From assembly GCA_914767715.1 (NCBI GenBank), contig OU612067.1, positions 22,852,162 to 22,916,161 of the forward strand: a stretch of DNA of 64,000 bases. Reading direction: 5' to 3'. Each line of letters begins with the position of its first letter. Positions within the stretch are counted from its first letter, which is position 1. The notes under the pieces were generated by a model. That model saw only the letters and a list, made by a program, of their open reading frames with translations, had not been told where the DNA came from and searched no databases. A program made the position numbers and the translations under genes. The DNA comes from Membranipora membranacea (Eukaryota; Bryozoa; Gymnolaemata; Cheilostomatida; Membraniporidae). Shown here one piece after another: positions 49,101-56,693 of the stretch.

Positions 49101-51079
49101 CATTGTGCGGATCTCTGAGATTGCATTCTATATAGTGATGTTTTAAAGTAGATATTAAAAAATCTATGTCATTAAAAGGTCATATTAATATAAATTTTAG
49201 AGAAGATCTCTTTCTCTTTACCTCCCGCATGATAAATAACCGATAAGCTAGACATAATCAAATATGAAAACCTGAAAAGAGGTCACCCAGGGACAGGACA
49301 CTGATGTATCATTCTAGTATCACAATGTGATTGATAAAACAGGCTCACCAAAAGAGACAATCTCACAGGGACAGTGTATGATGTGGTGATACGATTGTGG
49401 ATATGACTCACCTTTCTGGCAATCTACTCAGACAACACCAACTCAAATCTAACCTCTTCAATGTTCTCAGCTCGCAGAGTCTATCAGGTAGGCTGTGTAG
49501 AGAGTTATTTGATAAATCTAATGACTCCAGTTCTGTCAGCGAGAGGATACTGCAGATAATGGTGCGGTGCATAATATATATACTAAATATATTTATATAA
49601 ATTGGGTGGTGGAGAATGTATAGAAATGCCCGCGCATGGTAAATTATCACAATAGCTCAAGGTCGGTTAGCGTAATGGCCGCGTATTTAATTCCTTGCTT
49701 CTTATCTTCCAGATTCACTTAACTCATGTCTCAGATCTCTAATCGCAAATATAACTACTATGTAGTAACCAGGTGTGTCATCTATCTTGAGCCCAAATAG
49801 CCTTTTATTGCCAAAACTTTACTTGTACACATAATTTGTTTTTCACCATTAGACTTTTTCAGGGACGCTTACTGGTTCCAGAACCCCGATAGTTAGGTTA
49901 CATCAGGAAATCTGCTCAAGCTTAAAGGGATGATAACTCCAGCGATATATAATTTATTTTGAATGACTGAATTTATATCACCTGTGTTTGGCTTTCCAAC
50001 TTAATAACTGAATAACACGTTAAACATTCTTTTGTTCGAAACAAATTTGCTAATGTCATTGCACCTCAAATATATGGTACCACTAACCGTTCTAACTGAT
50101 CTGAGTGTGGTGTCTCTCCGAGTTTGAGTTGTTTCAGATGCGGAGCTATCTCATGTAGATTAGGAGGGATATTACCGTCTATCCTCATTTGTGTAATTTG
50201 TATTCTTTGTGATGCCTCTGTCAGCTCTTGTAATGTCATTGACTTTACTGACACATCCGAAAGTGGGAGGTCAACTTGAGGTTGCCCAGCATGTCTGTAC
50301 CCGACATGATAACCTGAAAGGTGAGTAATAACAGAAAACATTTGAGCTCTATATTAATGTTTTTTTTTAATTTTCTGTGCTCACATTCGAACTCCAATAA
50401 GGATGATCTTGATTTATAGAACATGAATTAGAGGCATAAACACATGTATTCAACAGTGAAGTGATCAATATGAGACCCAATACACTTTTTAAGTTCTAAA
50501 ACAGTTCTGTAACAACAAGATAAGCGAGAAGACAATCAATAATCACAGAACATTAATATGCATACTATATTTACTTTTACTTTTTACTTTCATTTTCATT
50601 GGTATGCTGTAGGCCTAGTTGACCTTACAAAAACAGACACTCAAACACCATATATATTATGTTTTCTGTGCCTTGAATGGATTTCATGAACTGGAGAAGG
50701 AACAACAATAATAATTATTCCAGGAGTCAGTTGTTGATTAAGAAAACAAATTGCACGCTTTACAAGTTTGTAATTTGACTTGACTATGTTTAAAATAAAC
50801 TAGCCTGTATTCAGTATGACGCCAAGGGTGAGAATGTTGGTAAAAGAGAATCAAGTGTGTATGCAGATGGATCTTGGGTAGTGCTCACTTCATTCACTAT
50901 CATGTACTCCGCTCTTTTATTTACATCAACACAGCCGCAAAATTTAGAAAACTGGTTGGTATCAACAGAGGATTTATAGTTTTATGAGTCTCACCTTGAC
51001 CTTCTTCCTCAGTGTTTCTCCTCAGCTCACTCTTCCTAGCACTGTCTGCCCCACTAGGATCCTCATTCTGCGATGTCAT
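21848..51079 (-). CDS. LRR-ROC-COR-caspase fusion protein (ROCO caspase), 17 exons, 1456 aa
   Basis: Seventeen exons joined by GT..AG introns with agreeing phases give 4,371 nt, exactly 1,456 codons plus stop. Order: N-terminus 1-28; LRR cap 29-103; seven LRR-pair exons 104-427; a last LRR and ROC GTPase about 428-720; COR about 720-1000; linker to 1142; caspase 1143-1456. ROC shows a P-loop GKSGAGKT (509-516), switch DFGGH (563-567) and THTDK (632-636). The caspase has catalytic His1230 (TSHGDEG) and Cys1273 (QACAGG). In known families, ROCO proteins are GTP-regulated dimerising scaffolds, and caspases are activated by induced proximity, so GTP-controlled clustering of the protease is a reasonable inference. 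ATG 51079-51077 was chosen as the first in a phase-consistent exon; more 5' exons are possible. I do not know of a described protein with this order. Confidence 0.88.
22410..22519 (-). CDS. Caspase gene exon 16: p10 core with substrate-pocket Arg
   Basis: Residues 1335-1371 read SFASPRNPRTGSPFIRAVV and then HKYDVTTMAEI. This is the p10 signature SWRNxxxGSWFIQxL. Both tryptophans are replaced by proline, but the Arg that helps bind the substrate aspartate (SPRN, about residue 1340) is kept. It is spliced phase 1 in, phase 0 out. Confidence 0.88.
22714..22890 (-). CDS. Caspase gene exon 15: p20/p10 linker
   Basis: Residues 1276-1334. It encodes an acidic, flexible segment (PRSPDDEIDTDTQDISISDM) ending MIIMQSSFD, which aligns with the start of p10. 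Several aspartates offer possible self-cleavage sites between the large and small subunits. It starts and ends in phase 1. Confidence 0.83.
23257..23494 (-). CDS. Caspase gene exon 14: catalytic His and Cys
   Basis: Residues 1197-1275. MGMFVLVLTSHGDEGCIIG carries the catalytic His (about 1230) and KIVIVQACAGG the catalytic Cys (about 1273), 43 residues apart, a usual spacing. The pentapeptide reads QACAG where most caspases have QAC[RQG]G. The Gln that binds substrate Asp is kept. It ends in phase 1 within the second Gly. Confidence 0.92.
23672..23833 (-). CDS. Caspase gene exon 13: start of the p20 subunit
   Basis: Residues 1143-1196. The exon reads AKYQMTESRGRALIVSNHYN, then SRRGSEHDYQNMKCVLEKLG. 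This is the caspase opening strand, followed by the R.G...D...M/L motif whose Arg (about 1166) lines the Asp pocket. It is a symmetric phase 0-0 exon of exactly 54 codons. Confidence 0.92.
24152..24637 (-). CDS. Caspase gene exons 11 and 12: linker between COR and caspase
   Basis: Exon 24563-24637 (75 nt) encodes LEINTEGVRVLEDFIKREQM. Exon 24152-24282 (131 nt) encodes an acidic, probably helical piece, EQEAEDAGIHMTEVEDILEL. Phases 1-1 and 1-0 fit the neighbours. About 69 residues in all. I do not recognise a CARD, DED or Death domain; it may be a spacer or a very divergent prodomain. Confidence 0.75.
24785..26721 (-). CDS. Caspase gene exon 10: last LRR, ROC GTPase and COR
   Basis: A single 1,937-nt open exon covers residues 428-1073. 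It begins with an LRR, LGNLKQLWYLDVSHNTELTS, and then a short helix (KALQKYLDDLKFKRESNVKL) leads into ROC. Nucleotide-binding motifs are GKSGAGKT, DFGGHKVYNF and VLTHTDKL. The COR part starts near PGSWYKTLMDL and contains HEIGRIMWYQNDDKLCEYIF, the family's LH..G.I.WF motif. A Cys/His-rich end (CYEHVFYCSHCLL) precedes the donor CCCAT/gtgagt. No kinase domain follows, unlike LRRK proteins. Confidence 0.93.
26722..28559. other. Intron part without recognised features
   Basis: Apart from the duplicate noted at 26844-26960, this AT-rich intron sequence upstream (in gene orientation) of the ROC exon shows no LRR exon, no long frame and no repeat that I recognise. Confidence 0.5.
26844..26960 (-). 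pseudogene. Degenerate tandem duplicate of the 5' edge of the ROC exon
   Basis: Sequence about 180 bp upstream (in gene orientation) of the ROC-COR exon resembles its first 60 nt and acceptor region. Both contain a TTCCCAAGGCTG junction with downstream LRR-like codons. The copy has lost the reading frame and the acceptor tract. Confidence 0.6.
28651..29527 (+). pseudogene. LINE copy A ORF1 (coiled coil and nucleic-acid-binding), broken
   Basis: It begins at an ATG near 28651, shifts frame near 28742, and continues as a 89-aa coiled coil rich in Lys/Glu heptads (IERKQKETEDKQTEMEKCL). It stops near 29011. A further frame from 29327 has FINEYLNPAEQKLFYLAR and YTWTSHNQVFMRKK, typical of the C-terminal nucleic-acid-binding part of invertebrate LINE ORF1 proteins. 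Confidence 0.7.
29700..30500 (+). pseudogene. LINE copy A endonuclease
   Basis: An open frame from 29853 (215 aa) contains GGGIVIYVSQMFEA, LIVGDVNIDLNP, RIGETKISILDHI and DISDHKPVCASF. These are the later motifs of the exonuclease/endonuclease/phosphatase fold, including SDHxP. The N-terminal ETW motif sits upstream near 29800 in another frame, so the gene is frameshifted. Confidence 0.75.
30510..31980 (+). pseudogene. LINE copy A reverse transcriptase
   Basis: Fragments in several frames encode the RT fingers and palm: FPQGSVLRPLLFLIYINDLL and LNYILFADDTN (catalytic FADD intact), followed by a stop near 31624. The thumb begins with INEWCITNRLVINYEKTF. Several stops and indels make it inactive. 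Confidence 0.8.
32150..32640. repeat. Old LRR-exon unit, fragment 1
   Basis: It shares with 33.4, 34.5 and 41.6 kb the sequence around GTTGGGAGTTATCCT, the block TTCAGTTCAGAACAAGAT/CTATCTGCACCTG, and the end ATCACCGGAGTGATTATCC. No LRR exon is retained here. Confidence 0.7.
32760..34330. repeat. Old LRR-exon unit, copy 2 (carries an LRR exon)
   Basis: This is the flanking intron unit of the LRR exon at 32876-33016. Shared blocks in order are the exon, AAAAGAGACAAGCAGCAAAAG, GCCTGCAGGCTCTCAGTA, GTTGGGAGTTATCCTG, CTATCTGCACCTGGCAGG and the ATAATTTCACCCAGCACGGT stretch. Confidence 0.75.
32876..33016 (-). CDS. Caspase gene exon 9: LRR pair (141 nt)
   Basis: A phase 2-2 exon of 47 codons reads SLTELEELYLHSNANLQTLP, then LGGMRSLKKIYVSGCDLRSI. 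This is two leucine-rich repeats. Acceptor ccctcag and donor gtgagt are intact. It is one codon longer than the 138-nt exons of the young array. Confidence 0.9.
34440..34805. repeat. Old LRR-exon unit, fragment 3, cut by LINE copy B
   Basis: It is nearly identical to 32.30-32.64 kb over TTTGTCAAGAGGTGTTCGATATTC to ACCGGAGTGATTATCCA. It ends abruptly where LINE copy B begins at about 34806. Confidence 0.75.
34806..37040 (+). mobile_element. LINE copy B, 5'-truncated, inactive
   Basis: It begins inside the endonuclease (TTGATTCAAAGCCAATG-like junction), passes a disrupted SDHKPV motif and continues through the RT, with LQGSVLRPLLFLIYINDLLN and a FADD box preceded by an extra residue. It then carries YYSFCYPHLIYGLEFWGHAS, a C-terminal RT motif lost in copy A. 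A GC-richer stretch from about 36740 may be the 3' untranslated region. Many stops and frameshifts. Confidence 0.75.
36950..38680. repeat. Old LRR-exon unit, copy without an LRR exon
   Basis: It shares ACCAGTGGTCAGTAAACAATA, the TTATCTGCACCTAATAGG block, TCACTAATTGGCTGCA and the GTCTCTGGATACAGCAGTTAC-like stretch with the other units. The part that should hold the LRR exon is replaced by the end of LINE copy B. Confidence 0.65.
38687..40349 (+). mobile_element. LINE copy C, 5'-truncated, inactive
   Basis: It starts within the endonuclease (GGCTCTTCGGCGGCTTTTC) and runs through most of the RT (177-aa frame at 39887-40420 with VLDFSKAFDTI, VPQGSVLRPLLFLVYINDL). The catalytic box reads FADH instead of FADD, so the enzyme would be dead even without the stops and deletions elsewhere. 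Confidence 0.8.
40350..42300. repeat. Old LRR-exon unit, copy 5 (carries an LRR exon)
   Basis: Flanking intron unit of the LRR exon at 40957-41097. It repeats the same ordered blocks as 32.76-34.33 kb. A shorter fragment of the same unit follows at 42300-42840 (TATAAGACTTTGTAGCGGAAA). Confidence 0.7.
40957..41097 (-). CDS. Caspase gene exon 8: LRR pair (141 nt)
   Basis: A phase 2-2 exon of 47 codons reads SLTELEELYLYNNKNLQTLP, then LGGMRSLKNIKVSLCDLRRL. It is closely related to the exon at 32876-33016, which differs mainly in the second repeat. Both splice sites are intact. Confidence 0.9.
43717..43854 (-). CDS. Caspase gene exon 7: LRR pair, array unit 1 (138 nt)
   Basis: It reads SLTELESLDLSNNSLHSLPD then LRTLKRLDLGGCDLSRLPER. 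It is phase 2-2 with acceptor ctgcag and donor gtgagt. The second repeat has GGCD where units 3-5 have SWC. Confidence 0.93.
45178..45315 (-). CDS. Caspase gene exon 6: LRR pair, array unit 2 (138 nt)
   Basis: It reads SLTELESLNLSFNLLSSLPD then LRTLKTLDLGGCDLSRLPER. The first repeat resembles unit 3 and the second resembles unit 1, suggesting exchange between units. Confidence 0.93.
46592..46729 (-). CDS. Caspase gene exon 5: LRR pair, array unit 3 (138 nt)
   Basis: It reads SLTELESLNLSFNPLSSLAD then LRTLKTLDLSWCHLSTLPER. A proline and LAD in place of LPD in the first repeat make this the most divergent member. The splice sites are intact. Confidence 0.93.
47998..48135 (-). CDS. Caspase gene exon 4: LRR pair, array unit 4 (138 nt)
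   Basis: It reads SLTGLESLDLSRNSLHSLPD then LRTLKSLDLSWCDLSRLPER. It is phase 2-2 and open. Confidence 0.93.
49412..49549 (-). CDS. Caspase gene exon 3: LRR pair, array unit 5 (138 nt)
   Basis: It reads SLTELESLDLSNNSLHSLPD then LRTLKRLDLSWCCLSRLPER. It is the first LRR-pair exon of the protein and joins exon 2 in phase 2 (CG plus T gives Arg). The intron sequence next to its acceptor is about 70 bp shorter than in the other units. Confidence 0.93.
50088..50313 (-). CDS. Caspase gene exon 2: LRR N-terminal cap
   Basis: Residues 29-103 include VDLPLSDVSVKSMTLQELTE and PNLHEIAPHLKQLKLGETP. This is a helical region and a first degenerate LRR before the repeat exons. It is phase 1 in, phase 2 out, with acceptor acctttcag and donor gttagt. 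Confidence 0.82.
50314..50994. other. Intron 1 of the caspase gene
   Basis: AT-rich sequence between exons 1 and 2. I see no coding frame, repeat or RNA gene in it. Confidence 0.6.
50995..51079 (-). CDS. Caspase gene exon 1: start codon and charged N-terminus
   Basis: It reads MTSQNEDPSGADSARKSELR then RNTEEEGQ and ends in phase 1 before gtgag. There is no signal peptide or membrane segment, so the product should be cytosolic. The frame stays open for several codons upstream of the ATG and a possible acceptor (atcgcag) lies just before it, so the ATG exon might be a second exon. Confidence 0.65.
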
Positions 51080-53338
51080 TTCTGCGATATATAAAGTGTT
51101 TATTTGGCATATTATAAATGGTGAGAGAATATACCCACTTATATATATTATTTGCAGTATTGAGCTTCACAACTTCTCTGCAGTTTACTAACAGTTTCTT
51201 CACCATGTGGCAAAAAACTTGAGTTGTAGATTAGAGAAGCTTTAAAAATAGAACAATACCTATACATCTTTGGGGCTCCCTGCACACAATGCTGTCTTCA
51301 ATTTCTTCAGAGAAAATAGAACAATCTTCAATTTTAAAAGTCTAATCTTCAGAATAAATTCTTCAAAACAACTGGACTCGAGATAAAACTGCTGTACCTA
51401 ACTGCCTGTGAGAACTGAAAGAGCAAGTTTATTAGCTAATGAAGGTGATCATTCTTTTCTAGACAAACAAAAAACCTGGGGGGGGGGGCTCAAACACTCA
51501 GTAACACTGATGGGTTTTTTGCAGGGAGGGTGGTTATGGTTTGTTGTTGTTTGGAGTTGTCCGTTCAAACCATCAAACCCAACCTGTTTGACTGAATCCA
51601 GACTACTTGAAATGGTTAAATCTTTTATTGATTTTTCATTTATAGATCTTTTCTTCAACTTTAAAACACTCAATCTTCAATCTTCAGTAAAATACGTGGG
51701 GAGCCCCATCTTTTGTGTGTTGGAGGTATTAAAAAAATTCCCACAATGCAAGCTTAGCCTGGATTTCCTGTAAAAATCAGTCCATTATTGACCTGGGAGG
51801 GTGGGAGGGGGGGGATTAGTAAAATTTTAAAGTTCTGTTCTGACAATGAATTGGAGTTGTGGTTACAACATGGCACAGAATAACATAGGCATAGGTTATC
51901 TCAAAAATTTCCAATTACCTAAAATCTTGCAAGATAAGAGGAGGTTTTTTAGCCAAACAACAGGAAGGAAAATAAGCGCAAAGACCCTATGCTATTTTGC
52001 CACGATACAATAGTGATTTCTGAGTTGAGTATTAGACCACATACATATATCTGCTGTGTTGAACATCAGAATTTCTCTGCAATTTGGTCATACAACTTTT
52101 TCACTATATGTTAAAAATACTTTAGCTGTAGATTACAGACGCTATGAAATGAAATATTAGTTTATCGATGGAGTGTTTGCTCTGCAAATATCTACAAAGA
52201 CTGTTTTCAATTTACAGGGAGGGACTTTTGGTCCTATATTTCTACACAAATCAAACAGCTTCAGGAAATAGAGCGCTTTGACTGGAAATTGTTATTGTTC
52301 CAGATAAAACATTAAAAAATCATGTGAACTATGTACTATGGGTGGCCATATTTGACCATTCTAGTGAAAGTGGTTATATACCATTCCCATTCCACCTCAA
52401 GTAGCAACAGCAATGACATGGAGTGAAGCAAAAATCCCACAACACAATATCAATTGGGAGTTCCAAGATATATCAGTATGTGTGACATCATTGTTCTGAG
52501 CTACTTGGAATTCCAGAATATTGCATTATGGGAAACTTTGAAATGTGCATGCAACTAATAATTGTATTCATTTTTCATTGTACGTCTTTTGGGTCATTCT
52601 GCAAGAGTGCAATTTAATATGCCACAATAATAAAACGCAACACTTTGCTAACAATTCATATAATATGGGAGAAGAATAAGTAAATTCTGCAATAAACAGT
52701 ACAAAATTTAATCACGAAAACGATGGCCTTACCAAATTTTGCAATATCGACTATACCTCTACACACTACCCCTTTGACCCCCAATGTAGCAATACCTAAT
52801 AACTAGATATTGAACTGCATATTAATGTATATTAAGATATTAATAACTGATATATTGAATGTATAGTTATCATTATCAAAGAGCCTGCCACTCTAAATTC
52901 TACTAGCTCCCTGCAGCAATTTGATCAACCAGTACAACAAATCTAAGGAGTTAGACTCTAATCTCTTGCTCTTATATGTGGGACAATCACGAAGTCACAA
53001 AAAACAGACACTACAATAAAACGTCCAATGTGCATCAATTAAACATTGGCCTTGCCAAATTTTGTAATGCCTGTTATCAGCTTCTCAACAGTAACTAGTG
53101 TCCCATTCAGTGACATTGTGAACTCAAACCATGACTCTGATTATGAGTGAAAATGCAATGGTCGGAGTTTTAATATTCTCGGAAAAACAATACTTAAACC
53201 CAACTAGAGTTGGTAAAAACCCCACACCTCAGCACAAAGAATTTGTAAGGTCCCAGGTTTGCATAACTCGAACTGTACTCTAAATTTGTCAATCGGTTAT
53301 TTAAATAGTTCTAGACCGGAGAATAAGGCTATACTTAC
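51080..53338. other. Upstream region with two decayed exon-like modules
   Basis: No intact gene is seen. Decayed copies of the minus-strand module lie near 51155-51240 (CHMVKKLLVNCREVVKLNT in one frame) and 52050-52140. A homopolymer run of G lies at 51479-51489. The promoter of the caspase gene should be here, but I cannot identify it. Confidence 0.5.
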
Positions 53339-53418
53339 AGATAACTGATGCGCTGAACGAGTCTGTCTATGTCTTTCTTTATCTTACAGCACAACAGTGG
53401 AGTGAAGGATATCAAACG
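53339..53418 (-). other. Exon-like module, open, 80 nt
   Basis: Between acceptor tttattacag and donor gtaagt an open stretch encodes LISFTPLLCCKIKKDIDRLV followed by QRISYL (phase 0 in, 2 out). A decayed sister with the same splice context lies near 57490-57600. It could be an exon of an unmodelled gene or an alternative 5' exon of the caspase gene; no domain is recognised. Confidence 0.4.
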
Positions 53419-53678
53419 CTGTAATAAACAGTACAGGGTCTGATATGTAGAATGTTGACCTTGGTTAATTTTACAACGCCTTGTATATATTATGTTTTAT
53501 GGCGCAGATAAGAATATGAGTATATCTAGGTTGCAGGTTTCGGATGTTTGAGTTTCATCATCAAGTTTAAAATGATTGCCAAAATTCGGGGTTGTCCCCC
53601 TCCACTGGTCATGCTGCAGGCAAAGGGTACACCCAGTGGAGGGGAAGCAACTTCGAATGTAAGCAAAGGGATCAACCC

Positions 53679-53775
53679 TAGCCTTGTTCACACGGCCACG
53701 GGTTTCGGTTTTTTTGGTTTGGTTGGTCAAACCAAACCAACAAAACCAAAACCCGTGGCCACGTGAACAAGGCTA
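53679..53775. mobile_element. 97-bp fold-back MITE with 9-bp target duplication
   Basis: Arms beginning TAGCCTTGTTCAC and ending GTGAACAAGGCTA pair along almost the whole element. Direct repeats GATCAACCC flank it (53670-53678 and 53776-53784). The related site near 57820 (GGATCAAACCCGATG) has no insertion. A 9-bp duplication is typical of Mutator-like elements. Confidence 0.8.
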
Positions 53776-54343
53776 GATCAACCCTGATATATGTTGAAGT
53801 TGATACGTTTAGTATTAGATTACTTACTTTTATCTGCTGTAATGAGCTTCACAATTCATTGCAGCTCAACCAACCAACTCTTCACTATATGGTTCAACAC
53901 AGAAGTGAAGGACTATAATCGCTAAAAAAAATATTGAATATTATCGTGGATAAAAGATTTATAAAGAATAACTTGAAAACAACTACTTTGACATACATCG
54001 CCCAGCTAGGAATTAGTTCAAACTGCATAGTGGAAAAGTATTGAAAACAGTTTGTTGGAGGCATAATACGACCGTGACTGTTTTCTGACCACTCTGGTGA
54101 TGGTGGTCTATTACCATATCCCGTTCATACTCAGAAAGCAAAGATAACAACAGTGTATATGACAGCATTTTCAGAATGCAGATATAGCTCGAAGTTTACA
54201 GGACATTCAGGTTAAGGTCATGCATATTATATCATTTTTGATCTGAGCTATTGGGAATTAGAGGAAAATGCATTGCGGGTTGCAAAGAATTTATCCTCCT
54301 ATTATTTTATGGGTTTTGCTGCTGTCTGTATGTTCATGGCAAG

Positions 54344-54520
54344 AAGATGAGCGCTTGTGGAAGCCATTGCATGTTGAGTACGTTCACGGCAGAGAATGAT
54401 TTTGCTTGTGGTTTTGGCATCACAACTAACTATCCTAATATCATTTGCCAAACATTTACTAATTCATATCGGAGGGTATGGGCAACGATGCACTGTATCT
54501 ACAACATTGAGCATCATTAA
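54344..54520 (+). other. Block Q small ORF, copy 1
   Basis: The frame includes STFTAENDFACGFGITTNYP and IICQTFTNSYRRVWATMHCI. The same frame recurs in later copies, but no splice or start context proves translation. A cysteine-rich MAM-like look (CTF..DDFACGF) is suggestive only. Confidence 0.3.
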
Positions 54521-55310
54521 AGTAAGAGATAAGAGACACTGTAATAAAGAGAACAAAAGTCTATAGAGCCTATTTACATGCCCCAAATTTCTAAATTTCT
54601 CTTATAAACAATTGACTAGAGTTCCATTCAAGCACATTGTTAATTGAAAACAAATTTCTGATTGTGAGTTAAATCATCCCTGTAACACTGCACTTTATTA
54701 CACATCCCTCCAATGGTGCTTGTGTCACCATTGAGCGTATTGGAACCTTTGCTTCTGCATTTGGGCGACATAATAAATGGGAGCCAGCTATGTACCAATG
54801 TCTCAACAAAACAAAGCATTCAGTCTAACATCTTACTTGAATTCTACTGGTATGAACGATGTAACATATGTAATCGATCGAACCCGATGTATGCTGAGGT
54901 TGATATGTTTAGTATAAGATTACTAACATTTATCTGGTGTATTGAGTTTCACACTTTACCGCAGCTCGACCAACAACCTCTTCACTATCTGGTTCAGTAC
55001 AGGAATGAAGGATCACTTCGCTACAAAAATATTCAAGGTAATCATGGTTAAACAGTTTTATAAGGAATAGCATGAGTTCCAGCAACTAGTTTAGCAAAAA
55101 TTACCCAGCTCTTCATAATAACGTGCTCAAACTGGATAGTTAGAGAATGTCAAAAACTTTGTTGATGGTCTTTTACCAAATCCCTTTCATAACTACAAAG
55201 CAACAATAATAACAATGTATATAACAGTTTTAGCTTACAGTTTCTAGGGAAGTTAGATTGAGGTTATTCATATTTCATTTATGATTTGAGCTACTGGAAA
55301 TTCAATAAAA

Positions 55311-56044
55311 ATGCATCATGGGTCACAAAGAAACAGACATCCTTTCATTTTGAGGGCTCTGCTGCTTTCTGTAACTTCATGGCAAGCAGATGAGTGCGTG
55401 CTGTGTACTTTCACTTCGGAAGATGATTTTGCTTGTGGGTTTTGCATCACAGCTAACTATCCTAACATCATTTACCAAACATTTACTTTGACGATATGAC
55501 CATCGCACAGGACGTCATTTCATTTCCAAACATGAGGTCATCACCTAAATTCTTGTGAGATAGGAGGAGATGGTGTTGGAGCCTTCCTAAACAGGAGGAG
55601 AAATTAGCACAAAGAACCTATGCTACTTTGCCACAATTAAATAATTATTTCTGAGTTGAGTATGAGGCTACTTACATATATCTGCTGTTTTGAGCTTCTG
55701 AATTTCTCTGCAGCTTTAACAACAACTTCTTATCTAGCCGCACAATACTGGACACTATGGCCCCCGGAATGATAGAGGAGGCAACCAATTAAAGCTGCAT
55801 TCTATAAATTGAAAGAAACAGACATCCTTTCATTTTGAGGGCTCTGCTGCTTTCTGTAACTTCATGGCAAGCAGATGAGTGCATGCTGTGTACTTTCACT
55901 TCGGAAGATGATTTTGCTTGTGGGTTTTGCATCACAGCTAAATATCCTAATATCATTTACCTAACATTTACTAATTCATATTGGAGGGCATGGGCAACGA
56001 TGCACTGTATCTACGACACTGAGCGTCATTTAAGTAAAAGATAA
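55311..56044 (+). other. Block Q small ORFs, copies 2 and 3
   Basis: Frames 55311-55499 and 55835-56044 share RALLLSVTSWQADEC then CTFTSEDDFACGFCITA. A hydrophobic stretch followed by Cys residues resembles a short secreted peptide. A partial block R lies between them. Confidence 0.3.
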
Positions 56045-56608
56045 GAGACACTGTAATAAAGAGAACAAAAATCTCTAGAGCCTATTAGCATGGCCATGTT
56101 TCACACCCTCTGTTATCGGTTTCAAACAACTGTCTAGGGTCTCATCCAGGGCCATTGTAGATTGAAAAGACTTTTCTGATTGTGAGTTGACACACCCCTG
56201 TTATAACACTTTATTACTCATCTCTCCAATGGTGCTTGTGATACACGAGGTCACCATATAGTGTATAGAATGCAAACTTTGCTTCAACATTTGGGGCGAC
56301 CTATTTAAAATTGGAGCCAGCTATGTACCGCCTATGTCTCAACAAAACAAAGCGTTGAGTTGTCTACACCTTATGTGAATTCAACTGGTATGCCCAATGT
56401 AACATAACCAAAGGCCATGTTTGACGATATGACCATGGCACAGGACGTCATTTCATTTCCAAACATGAGGTCATTACCTAAATTCTTGTGAGATAGGAGG
56501 AGATGGTGTTTGAGCCTTCCTAAACAGGAGGGGAAATTAGCACAAAGAACCTATGCTACTTTGCCACAATTAAATAATTATTTCTGAGTTGAGTATGAGG
56601 CTACTTAC

Positions 56609-56693
56609 ATATATCTGCTGTTTTGAGCTTCTGAATTTCTCTGCAGCTTTACCAACTACTTCTTCTCTAGCCTCACAATACTGGACACTGGCA
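56609..56693 (-). other. Exon-like module R, copy 2 (85 nt)
   Basis: On the minus strand, acceptor tttatcag and donor gtaagt bound 85 nt with an open frame, (phase 1 in, 2 out). This copy has two base differences from the copies at 59072 and 62285. An incomplete copy lies at about 55676-55755. Confidence 0.4.

Larger units (their letters stand above)
42969..50040. repeat. Young tandem array of five 1.41-1.46 kb units, each with one LRR exon
   Basis: The phrase AACTGTAATAGGGTCAAACA recurs at 42969, 44427, 45888, 47301 and 48713, giving unit lengths of 1458, 1461, 1413 and 1412 bp. The fifth unit ends near 50040. The units appear highly similar across introns as well as exons, which means recent unequal crossing-over. 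Units 1 and 2 share a G-rich insert (near 43628 and 45087) that units 3-5 lack, so these form two lineages. Confidence 0.95.

Noticed and set aside
49397-49600. Plus-strand ORFs beginning MDMTHLSGNLL at 43702, 45163, 47983 and 49397
   Set aside because: They are the antisense of the LRR-pair exons on the minus strand, which have splice sites, phases and LRR motifs. The plus frames have none.
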